Assembly: GCF_902779965.1 (NCBI RefSeq)
Contig: NZ_CACZDK010000003.1
Span: 62,001-126,000 of the forward strand
DNA from: Fibrobacter succinogenes
Lineage (GTDB): Bacteria; Fibrobacterota; Fibrobacteria; Fibrobacterales; Fibrobacteraceae
Length of the DNA stretch: 64,000 nucleotides
Reading direction: 5' to 3'
Shown one piece after another: positions 32,992 through 41,140 of this stretch. Position 1 is the stretch's first letter. Each line of letters begins with the position of its first letter. Under the pieces are notes generated by a model. It saw only the letters and a program-made list of their open reading frames with translations. It searched no databases and had not been told where the DNA came from. Position numbers and translations under genes: made by a program.

Positions 32992-34548
32992 CTATTTCGG
33001 AAGGCGGTCAGCAGGGAAGATACTGAAATAAATTTCGGAGCCGTTCGTTTGGCGGTTTGTATAGAAGATATGCAAATGATGCACAGAACCATCAGCCCAG
33101 CCCAACGAGTCCGAGGCCCCCTTGCAGTTATCTTCAAGGGCAAGAGGTTCGCCTGCATGGCAACCGTGATTGTTTTCGGCAAGAGTCTTTAGCTGGAAGC
33201 TGGCTGGGACAAGCATGTGATCGCCGCCCATATCGGCCACTAGTACACCATCGACAAAGACCCACATGTCGCCGCTGCTGGCAAATTCAAAAACTTGCGG
33301 AGTCGGAACTTGTTTAGCGGTTTCATAAATGAACGGGGTATAAGCCATCATGGTAAAATGGAAATTGCGGAGATGTTGCAAGCCCAAATAAGAAGTTTTG
33401 CTCCCGAAAGCTTCCACCGCCTTTACAGCAGCGCTATGCCCAGAACCATTTGAATTGACAGCACGTGGACCGCCCTGATTCAACCATTCAGTGCACAAAT
33501 CACTAGTTTTTTGTCCAAATTCATCCACTTGACTACTAGCGTACATGTAATTGTACGGCGGACAAAAGATTGAAAGCGACTGGGGCTCATACTGTTCGCA
33601 CGAGCTATTCACCTGAATTGACGGGTCGCAAGGCTTATTCATCACCCATTGGCTTGTCACAGGATCAATGCTATCAAGTGGGAAAAAGCCGCCGTTATTA
33701 TAACCACGGTCGAAAACATAATCGCCTGACACAGAATCCTTGACTAGTTCCAAAACGGCATTAACGCGTTTGTTGACAGACGGAACGTCGGTAAACCATT
33801 GATCAAAATTCGCATTATCGCAGCGTTCGCTCATCTTGCTGATCGTAACGCCTTCAAGCATGTCAATTTGACCGTCAGTACCCTTTTGGGTGAATTTCAA
33901 GAATGAGCTGACCATCCCCGTCGTTGCAATTACAGGATTCGACCAAACATTCCTTTTGCAGGTATGCCGATGATTCAGGCTTTCTGAAACATTCATATAT
34001 CCACGAAGAAGCCGCTGATGAGAGCCGCTATAAACGTGCTCAGCGCATTCACCGTACTCCAGCACCGGACCAGCAGAAGTTTGCTGCAGATAAGACGGCA
34101 AAGAAGTATTCGCCTGCATCGGAAGTCCATCTACACCAATCGCAACACCAAAGCCAGACTCAATCGTTTGGGCATTTCCGCAAGTATAATGATAAGCCGC
34201 TGCAGCATACCAATCGGTTCCAAAGCCAAAAGCGTTCATCGCCGTGCCGGTTCTAGTGACATAATTATAAATATCATCCAAATGCTCCACAGCTTCTTCC
34301 GAGAAATTTTCAAAATCTGAATGGTTCGGCTGAAAATCACGAATCACAACATTCATCTTGCTAATCGTTCCAGAAGCAGCCGCATATTCATAAGATACCG
34401 CGGATTCATTTTCCGTTTGCGAAGAATTTTCAGATGACGAAGAAAGCGCCGTCCCCACTGGCGATGCTATTGCTGTCGAATCGTCTGAACACGACGAAAG
34501 AAGCGCAAGCAAAGGAATGGCACAAAAGCCCATGGACAAAGATTTCAT
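32992..34548 (-). CDS. Fibro-slime domain lipoprotein
   Basis: The lipoprotein signal ends LLALLSSC, followed by a serine-rich linker. The body has the fibro-slime domain (TIGR02148): MNVVIRDFQPNHSDFENF at the beginning and, near the end, FEFASSGDMWVFVDGVLVAD followed by HHLHIFYTNRQTNGSEIYFS, a PA14-like fold end. Such proteins were named from Fibrobacter outer-surface proteins thought to take part in adhesion. The start at 34548 has AAGGAGGT and is preferred over the upstream in-frame ATG at 34620. Confidence 0.9.
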   Translation of the reverse strand: MKSLSMGFCAIPLLALLSSCSDDSTAIASPVGTALSSSSENSSQTENESAVSYEYAAASGTISKMNVVIRDFQPNHSDFENFSEEAVEHLDDIYNYVTRTGTAMNAFGFGTDWYAAAAYHYTCGNAQTIESGFGVAIGVDGLPMQANTSLPSYLQQTSAGPVLEYGECAEHVYSGSHQRLLRGYMNVSESLNHRHTCKRNVWSNPVIATTGMVSSFLKFTQKGTDGQIDMLEGVTISKMSERCDNANFDQWFTDVPSVNKRVNAVLELVKDSVSGDYVFDRGYNNGGFFPLDSIDPVTSQWVMNKPCDPSIQVNSSCEQYEPQSLSIFCPPYNYMYASSQVDEFGQKTSDLCTEWLNQGGPRAVNSNGSGHSAAVKAVEAFGSKTSYLGLQHLRNFHFTMMAYTPFIYETAKQVPTPQVFEFASSGDMWVFVDGVLVADMGGDHMLVPASFQLKTLAENNHGCHAGEPLALEDNCKGASDSLGWADGSVHHLHIFYTNRQTNGSEIYFSIFPADRLPK

Positions 34549-34664
34549 ATAAGACCTCCTTAAACAATTGGTACCAAATTTAAAAAAGTACTTGTTCAAG
34601 AGAGAAGCTATCAGAGACAATCAGGGCATTCCCATCACCATCAGGAACACTGGACAACATTTTT

Positions 34665-35141
34665 CTACTCAATCAATCGTCCATCTTTATTGCATAATCC
34701 AACGAGTATGCTGTTGCCATCCGAATCCACTTTTAGCAAGCCATATTCAGCTTTTTCGTATTTTTTAGCGGAACCTTCCTGGAAAAAATAGTTATCGGCT
34801 CCAATAGTCAACCGTCCCAAATCTCTCTTATAACGGATTATAAGTTCTCCATCGTTCACATTTTTGCCGCTCTGCAGGCGCACAAACTCTGCCACCCTAT
34901 TGCGGCCCATTTTTACCACAATGTAGCCAGATTTTGAATCGTAGCCTATTTTATCGAAAACTTGATAATTCAACGCCATATAGTCGCCCTGCATAAGCGA
35001 ACGCGGGTCAACCGGCGCAAGGCGCAACAAGACTTCGGTGCCTTCGCCAATCAGCGTTTCTTTTTGTATCACCGAAAAGGTAAAGAACAGGAGTACCAGT
35101 ATCAGGTTCACTGCTAATACGATTTTATAATTTTTACTCAT
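34665..35141 (-). CDS. GDYXXLXY domain membrane-anchored protein
   Basis: The protein has 158 residues with an N-terminal membrane segment (IVLAVNLILVLLFFTFSV) and the family signature GDYMALNY at about residue 53, preceded by RLAPVDPRSLMQ. This family occurs as the third gene after DUF2157 and DUF4401, exactly as here. Biochemical role is unknown. It overlaps the DUF4401 gene by four bases. Confidence 0.88.
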   Translation of the reverse strand: MSKNYKIVLAVNLILVLLFFTFSVIQKETLIGEGTEVLLRLAPVDPRSLMQGDYMALNYQVFDKIGYDSKSGYIVVKMGRNRVAEFVRLQSGKNVNDGELIIRYKRDLGRLTIGADNYFFQEGSAKKYEKAEYGLLKVDSDGNSILVGLCNKDGRLIE

Positions 35142-36106
35142 TTGATCACGCGTTTAACAAAGTAAAACATCAGCAAGAAAAACAATCCCGAAGCCATCAG
35201 CAGATAAGACTTGTTTATCAGCAACATATCTAAATCGTAATAGAAGTAAGCGAGTCCTCCAACAAATGTTGCAGAAAAGATAACCAAGCACACATAGTCG
35301 AGAACCAAAAACGACAGCAACATTCCTACAATCGGCAAAGCCATAGCAGGATACAACGCTGTAGACATACTGCAAGATAGCGCAAGTATATAACCAACAA
35401 TCAACTTTTCGCCTGTAACATAATTGCGCAGCAAAATACAAGCAATAACAAAACTGATTGCCGCAAAAACAATTGCAAATGCAGTATTGTCGCCATGAAT
35501 AAACCACAAAAGCACAACTGATACTGCGGCCGTAGCAAAACGGATGGTTTTCAGATAGTCTTTAACCACTGTTGAAGCAAACCATTTATCTCTGATGGTG
35601 GCAGCAAATATGCCCATGTAGACTACGATAATCGCAAAACAGGACATTTCGATATTGCGATTTTTCATCGCGTGACCAGATAAAAAATTGTCGAAATACG
35701 AGAAGAAAATAAGCGGAAGCACCACTGAAGCATAGCAAATCAGCATCTGCCGGCACAAGCGCATCTTGCTCAAAGCAAACGACAAAATAGCCGCCACAAA
35801 TTGCAGCACCAGAGTCAGCGTCAAGTGGTGATCACCTGCAACATACCCGAATGTAAACCCGACAATAAACAGCGGAAACGCCACCAACAGCAACAACACA
35901 TCATTGTCGTCGGACTCTGTGTCTTGCGAAAAGACTATCGCACAAACAATTGCAACCACCGATAGCATGCCATATATAGCCAAGTGACCTTGCACAAAAA
36001 GAGCTACTATACCAGCCAACAGCGCGGCAATGATTATTCCGCCAAAGCCCATCACTATCAGCAATGGCCAAGGCAAATGGTTGGATTTAGGGCTATTATT
36101 TTCCAT
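35138..36106 (-). CDS. DUF4401 integral membrane protein
   Basis: The protein has 322 residues and about ten hydrophobic segments, starting PLLIVMGFGGIIIAALLAGI. It sits between DUF2157 and GDYXXLXY genes with overlapping ends (11 bases with the first, 4 with the last), the standard arrangement for DUF4401. No catalytic motif is evident. Function is unknown; the conserved trio is thought to act together in the envelope. Confidence 0.83.
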   Translation of the reverse strand: MENNSPKSNHLPWPLLIVMGFGGIIIAALLAGIVALFVQGHLAIYGMLSVVAIVCAIVFSQDTESDDNDVLLLLVAFPLFIVGFTFGYVAGDHHLTLTLVLQFVAAILSFALSKMRLCRQMLICYASVVLPLIFFSYFDNFLSGHAMKNRNIEMSCFAIIVVYMGIFAATIRDKWFASTVVKDYLKTIRFATAAVSVVLLWFIHGDNTAFAIVFAAISFVIACILLRNYVTGEKLIVGYILALSCSMSTALYPAMALPIVGMLLSFLVLDYVCLVIFSATFVGGLAYFYYDLDMLLINKSYLLMASGLFFLLMFYFVKRVIK

Positions 36107-37022
36107 TGTCGATAACCGATTGTTTTGTTGACGTTTCAGATTTTTCTTGCTTCCACTTTCTGTATTGTTCTACAATAGCAAAGGCCGCTCCAGCCAAGGC
36201 AGCAGCACTTAGCATCAAGTGGAGCAATAGTCCACCCAAATCATGTGAGAGACATCTGATAAAAACGCATTCCAGCACACTCAACGCGCCTAAGAACAAC
36301 ATGGAATAAAGCCATATACCCTTCTGCTTCAGCGCAAACCATATTGTCGCAGCAGTTACTGCAAAAGCAATCAGAAGATTAAGCGCAGACACTTCACTAA
36401 AAATTACAAGGCACACTACGGACACAGCTACGCCAAATTCAATTGTAAACAAAAGGCTTGTAAACCAAGACGGCGGAGCGGACAAACACGGCAGATATTT
36501 TGAAGCCAAAATAAAAAATGAAATCCACGCCGCACCATAAAGCATAAACACTGTCGTAAACCAATCTCCGTTTGGAAATAAAGGAACAACGCCCATCGAA
36601 AAAAGCGCAATAAAGAACGTCCAAAGCGGATAGAAATCAGCGATAAACACCCACGCCAAGATGCAGAATGCCCAAGAGAGAAAAAATACGTAAGAATCGG
36701 CCTTGGTCTGATACACTTGTCCGAATATCGCCCAAAATACGCCCACAAGCCCACATAGCACAGATACCGTGATTTTGCGAGTGAAGTCGCTCATCTTCAC
36801 TTTCACAGCCACCGCAAAAATCGCAAGAATCAACGCCACGGCTATGCCCATTTTCACAAAGCGGTGCATGTGCTCCCAATTGTAGGCAAAGAAGAATATT
36901 ATGCCCGCAAGCATCAACCCCGAGCCTAACGTCAGCGTAAAAATCTGCAAAAATCGCATCCAAGCCTTAGCATCGGCCAATTTAGGCTTGTCGCTCCCTG
37001 ATAATATAATTGAATCGTCCAT
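36096..37022 (-). CDS. DUF2157 integral membrane protein
   Basis: The protein has about 308 residues and eight or more membrane segments. The N-terminal part (MRFLQIFTLTLGSGLMLAGI, then FFFAYNWEHMHRFVKMGIAV) is the DUF2157 signature with the conserved aromatic YNW. The start at 37022 (MDDSIILSG) is chosen because the 44 residues upstream in the same frame are non-conserved in character and cross the dxr terminator zone. It is the first gene of the DUF2157-DUF4401-GDYXXLXY operon. Confidence 0.85.
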   Translation of the reverse strand: MDDSIILSGSDKPKLADAKAWMRFLQIFTLTLGSGLMLAGIIFFFAYNWEHMHRFVKMGIAVALILAIFAVAVKVKMSDFTRKITVSVLCGLVGVFWAIFGQVYQTKADSYVFFLSWAFCILAWVFIADFYPLWTFFIALFSMGVVPLFPNGDWFTTVFMLYGAAWISFFILASKYLPCLSAPPSWFTSLLFTIEFGVAVSVVCLVIFSEVSALNLLIAFAVTAATIWFALKQKGIWLYSMLFLGALSVLECVFIRCLSHDLGGLLLHLMLSAAALAGAAFAIVEQYRKWKQEKSETSTKQSVIDNGK

Positions 37023-37091
37023 ATTAAAAGTAATTGTTTTATGGTTACTTCTAAAATATATCTTTTTCGTGGAAAAATTCACTTTCGTAAA

Positions 37092-37126
37092 AAAAAAGAC
37101 CCCGGCACTGAGGCCGAGGTGACAAT
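37092..37126 (-). terminator. Intrinsic terminator after dxr
   Basis: Minus-strand stem CCTCGGCC / TGCCGGGG with a small loop, followed by TCTTTTTTTTT. It ends the dxr transcript before the DUF2157 operon. Confidence 0.8.
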
Positions 37127-37182
37127 GTTGTAGTGACGAGACTATTCTTGTCACGATTCACGTATGGGGAGGGCTCCTCCTT

Positions 37183-38337
37183 TTACTTCAAGAAGCTTTC
37201 TGTCATGAGGCGGGCTTCCTTGTCGGCTTCGAGAACTTGTTCGAGCGAGAGATGGCCTGTGACATTCGGAGCCTTGTCCATCACCATTTCCACATACTTC
37301 GGGATGTCCGTGAACTTGAGGTTCCCTTTGAGGAAGCGGTCCACGAGGACTTCGTTTGCAGCGTTCATCATCGCAGGGACGATACCGCCACGGCGGCCTG
37401 CGTCAAACGCAAGAGCGAGGCAACGGAACTTGTTGAAGTCCGGTTCGAAGAACGTGAGCTTTGCAAGAGTCGGCAAGTCGAGGCGCTTCGTTTCGAGCTT
37501 GAGACGATCCGGCCACGTGAGTGCCACCTGGATAGGAATGCGCATGTCGGGAGCGCCGAGCTGTGCCATCAAGGAACCATCGCGGAACTGCACCAGCGAG
37601 TGCACCATGGACTGCGGGTGAACCACGACCTTGATCTGGTCATACGGAATGTGGAACAAGAAGTGTGCTTCGAGCACTTCGAGCCCCTTGTTCATCATGG
37701 ACGCAGAGTCAATCGTAATCTTCTTGCCCATGCTCCACACCGGATGATTGAGGGCGTCAGCGACTGTGATGTTTTCGAACTTTTCGATAGGCCATTCGCG
37801 GAACGGGCCACCCGAAGCCGTGATTTCGAGGAATTCCACTTCAGATTCGCGCTTGCCGCCTTCAAGGCACTGGAAAATGGCGCTGTGTTCAGAGTCAATG
37901 GGCGTGATGAAGGACTTCGGATTTTCGGCAAGTTTGTCCCAAATAACCGGGCCTGCCATCACCATCGTTTCTTTGTTAGCGAGAGCCACGTGCTTGCCGT
38001 GTTCAATAGCGGTAATGGTCGGAAGGCAGCCCACAGCGCCCATCAGAGCGTTGATGATAATGTCGGCCTTGGGGTCGGCAGCAAGTTCGCAAAGACCATC
38101 CATGCCAGCGAGCACTTTTTTGCCGAGCAAGCCTTCGAGTTCCTTCGCGGCAGCTTCGTTGAACATGCAAACGCGTTCGACATTGTACTTGCGAACGATT
38201 TCAGCAACCTTTTCGACACTGCTATTGGCAGCCACAGCGTAAAGGTTAAAGATGTCGGAATGTTGGTGAATCACATCAACACTGGAGGTGCCGATAGAAC
38301 CGGTGGCACCGAGAAGAACGACGTTTTTCATTTTCAA
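37183..38337 (-). CDS. dxr: 1-deoxy-D-xylulose 5-phosphate reductoisomerase
   Basis: The second enzyme of the MEP isoprenoid pathway, 384 residues, normal length. NADPH-binding LLGATGSIGTSS at residues 8-19; ALANKETMVMAGPVIW; substrate and metal site ITPIDSEHSAIFQCLEG (D and E ligands), then TASGGPFREWP and WSMGKKITIDSASMMNKGLE. It normally follows cdsA in a frr-uppS-cdsA-dxr block; here the other three genes are found at 47-49 kb with the same orientation but an oppositely oriented 8.7-kb segment lies between. Confidence 0.97.
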   Translation of the reverse strand: MKMKNVVLLGATGSIGTSSVDVIHQHSDIFNLYAVAANSSVEKVAEIVRKYNVERVCMFNEAAAKELEGLLGKKVLAGMDGLCELAADPKADIIINALMGAVGCLPTITAIEHGKHVALANKETMVMAGPVIWDKLAENPKSFITPIDSEHSAIFQCLEGGKRESEVEFLEITASGGPFREWPIEKFENITVADALNHPVWSMGKKITIDSASMMNKGLEVLEAHFLFHIPYDQIKVVVHPQSMVHSLVQFRDGSLMAQLGAPDMRIPIQVALTWPDRLKLETKRLDLPTLAKLTFFEPDFNKFRCLALAFDAGRRGGIVPAMMNAANEVLVDRFLKGNLKFTDIPKYVEMVMDKAPNVTGHLSLEQVLEADKEARLMTESFLK

Positions 38338-38527
38338 AATCTCAATAATTACAGGTTTTATTTGCGATTAAAAGATAGCTCTTTTAGAATCCCGAGCAAC
38401 CATCTGAAGTCCAAAAATCCCCAAATCGCCCCCAAAAGCGTCATTTTATTACAAATTTGATACAGCTGTCAAAATTTTATCGAATTTATCATTTTTTTAT
38501 TATTTTGCACTAAAAAAGGAACAAATT

Positions 38528-41140
38528 ATGGCAAATGAACAATTGCAAATCAAACCAGACACACCTTTCGTATTTGAAATCAATGATACTACAAGTGAAG
38601 TTGTAGAAAATTTTGAAAAAAAAGACACTTCAATTTTCCAAAATATCTATAACGGCATCTTCCCCGCTATAAAAAATACTTTAGAAACCTACGAGTTAAA
38701 TAAAGACAAAAACAAAGAAAATCCAAATAATATATTTGCAATTATCGGGGATAGAGGGGCTGGAAAAACATCCTGCATGAAATCAATAGCATTAATGCTA
38801 TCCGAAAATAACAAAGTAGAACATTCCGTTTTTGCAAATTTCGATGACAACTCTTTTCAAAAAAAATCCTTCGAAGTAATCGAATCAACAGATCCATCAT
38901 TCTTCAACAAAAACAAAAATATTTTAGATATCGTTTTAGGCAGACTATTTTCTCGATTCGAAGAAGAAGTACAACGAAATCAATCAAACAACATTAACAA
39001 AAAAAACACAGTTCTTCAAAATTTTGAAAATGTCAAACATTCTTTAGCTAGTATGGAGAAAAACGTTTGCGAAGACGATTGCGTCAATCAACTTATTGAT
39101 TTAAGCGCCTCCGTAGATTTAAAAAAATACATCGGAGAATTAATTGATAGTTTTTTAGACTATATCGGAAAAGATTATCTTGTAATTCCCGTAGATGACA
39201 TTGATTTGCACACGCTTTACGCATTCGACATGGCTGAGCAAATCAGAAAATACCTTGCACAACCAAGAACAATTGTGCTAATGGCTCTAAAAATCGAGCA
39301 ACTAGAATATGCAATTGTCAGACATTACCTAGATCATTACAAAATGATGCTTGATCAAAAAATTATTCATAACAGTAATGTCACAGATATGGCTGTTAAA
39401 TACCTAATCAAGCTCATTCCACAAAGTCATCGATTTCCTTTAATTTCCATTCAAGACCTTTTAAATGAAAAAATAGAAATTAAGAATAATAAAAATATAG
39501 TCACACAAAAAAAACATACTTTAAAAGAAATTATTATTGATTTAATTTTTGAAAAAACACATTTATCTTTTTCAACATCATCAAAAGATCCAAATCTTAT
39601 TATACCCAACAATCTTCGAGAATGTCGATACCTATTAGAATTTTTAATTCAAATGGGAAAATACTCCACTACAAGATCAGGAAAATACAATCAACAAAAA
39701 TTCATAACTCACCTCATTAACTATTGCGAAAAATCATTAACTTCAGATGACATATCTTTTTTAAAAAATCTTACTACAAATATTTCCGCCAGAAATTTAA
39801 ACAAATACATCATCAACTATCTATCCTCAAAATTAGAACAATTTACAGACCCTTCTGAACCCCTTTATAGAAGACGCGTTTTATTAGGATCTCGCATAAA
39901 CAGAATCATCAGTTTAAGAAACTCGCCCTACAATGTATCATGTGGAGACCTAGTGGCATTTCTCCAATATTTCGAATCAAGAATTTTTCAAGAAAGTGAT
40001 ACACTATTTACGTTTGCCATAAAAACATTATATTCAATTTTATTAGACCGCACTTATAACGAAAAAGAGAACAACAAGAAATCTATCGATGATAAAATAA
40101 ATTACGATAGCATTGTCGGAGGAACTTTCATAAGTGAAAGTGATTCAGGAATTAACAGCCATTTTTCTTCAAATATCATTTATAAATGCAATCGTCAAAT
40201 TCGTAGAATAATTTCAATTAATAGTTTAAAAGACAATCTAAAAGACGCCTTAGATTCAAAAGGCAACATAAAAGATTTAGAAAAATTCAACACCATCGAG
40301 TTTTTTGCACTAACAATTTCAAGAGCTTACACATTTAACAATGACGAGTCTTTCAGAACAAAAATCGACCCAGTATATACAGCAGAATTTCCTAATGACA
40401 ACCCATACGTATGGTTCGACATTTTTTCACTTTTCACCAACATAACTCATATTGAACAAAGTTACAATCGAATTGATCCAAATCTTTACAAAATAGCACA
40501 AAAAAATCCTAAATCACTTTTTTCACTAATGCGAAAAACATGTCTTGATTTAAAACAAAAAAATGCCGATAAAAATATTGACGGGAATCAAGCATTTTCA
40601 TCATGCAGCTGTATCCGAAATTTTGATGATTTAGAGAAAATTAGATATAACCTAATCAACAGCACACAAACCGAAGACAATGGTATCGACACAATAGAAA
40701 ACATTTTAGTTACAATTTGCCCCAATATAAAACTTGAAAATAATGAAAATGATTTATATCACGAAATAAACTTCAACTTCATAGAAGTTTTATACAATTT
40801 TTTGAGCAGTCAAAAAACCAAATCAACATTTAACAATATCTATGAGAATATATCAAACCAAACATTAAATCATTTCAACAAACTCAACCAATTTACTCAA
40901 GGAATAGCTTTATTGACTGTTTTAAACAAAAAATCAGATCCTCAAAAAATAAAAGAAAACGTCCTTACAAGTATCAAAATATACATAGCCAATCTCAACT
41001 ATAGCAACACTATAATCGAAGATTACATTCATGAGAATCTTGAAGATATTGATGTAAAAACACTCGAAGGCGCATACAAATTCGCACGCACCTACAACAC
41101 GTTCATCGATTGGCTCAAGACTCTCCCCGTTATCGCTTAA
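38528..41140 (+). CDS. rdrA: RADAR antiphage system ATPase RdrA
   Basis: An 870-residue P-loop NTPase. Walker A is IIGDRGAGKTS (about residues 72-82) and the Walker B strand DYLVIPVDDIDLH (216-228). The rest is long helical sequence without other recognised domains. Size (family about 900) and the tightly coupled second gene encoding an adenosine-deaminase-fold protein identify it as RdrA, which assembles with RdrB and activates its deaminase upon phage infection. An AAGGA ribosome site precedes the ATG. The gene is strikingly AT-rich with heavy AAA/AAT use, unlike dxr on one side and the lipoproteins on the other, so it was probably acquired horizontally. Other ATPase defence families are possible from this gene alone; RdrB decides. 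Confidence 0.83.
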   Translation: MANEQLQIKPDTPFVFEINDTTSEVVENFEKKDTSIFQNIYNGIFPAIKNTLETYELNKDKNKENPNNIFAIIGDRGAGKTSCMKSIALMLSENNKVEHSVFANFDDNSFQKKSFEVIESTDPSFFNKNKNILDIVLGRLFSRFEEEVQRNQSNNINKKNTVLQNFENVKHSLASMEKNVCEDDCVNQLIDLSASVDLKKYIGELIDSFLDYIGKDYLVIPVDDIDLHTLYAFDMAEQIRKYLAQPRTIVLMALKIEQLEYAIVRHYLDHYKMMLDQKIIHNSNVTDMAVKYLIKLIPQSHRFPLISIQDLLNEKIEIKNNKNIVTQKKHTLKEIIIDLIFEKTHLSFSTSSKDPNLIIPNNLRECRYLLEFLIQMGKYSTTRSGKYNQQKFITHLINYCEKSLTSDDISFLKNLTTNISARNLNKYIINYLSSKLEQFTDPSEPLYRRRVLLGSRINRIISLRNSPYNVSCGDLVAFLQYFESRIFQESDTLFTFAIKTLYSILLDRTYNEKENNKKSIDDKINYDSIVGGTFISESDSGINSHFSSNIIYKCNRQIRRIISINSLKDNLKDALDSKGNIKDLEKFNTIEFFALTISRAYTFNNDESFRTKIDPVYTAEFPNDNPYVWFDIFSLFTNITHIEQSYNRIDPNLYKIAQKNPKSLFSLMRKTCLDLKQKNADKNIDGNQAFSSCSCIRNFDDLEKIRYNLINSTQTEDNGIDTIENILVTICPNIKLENNENDLYHEINFNFIEVLYNFLSSQKTKSTFNNIYENISNQTLNHFNKLNQFTQGIALLTVLNKKSDPQKIKENVLTSIKIYIANLNYSNTIIEDYIHENLEDIDVKTLEGAYKFARTYNTFIDWLKTLPVIA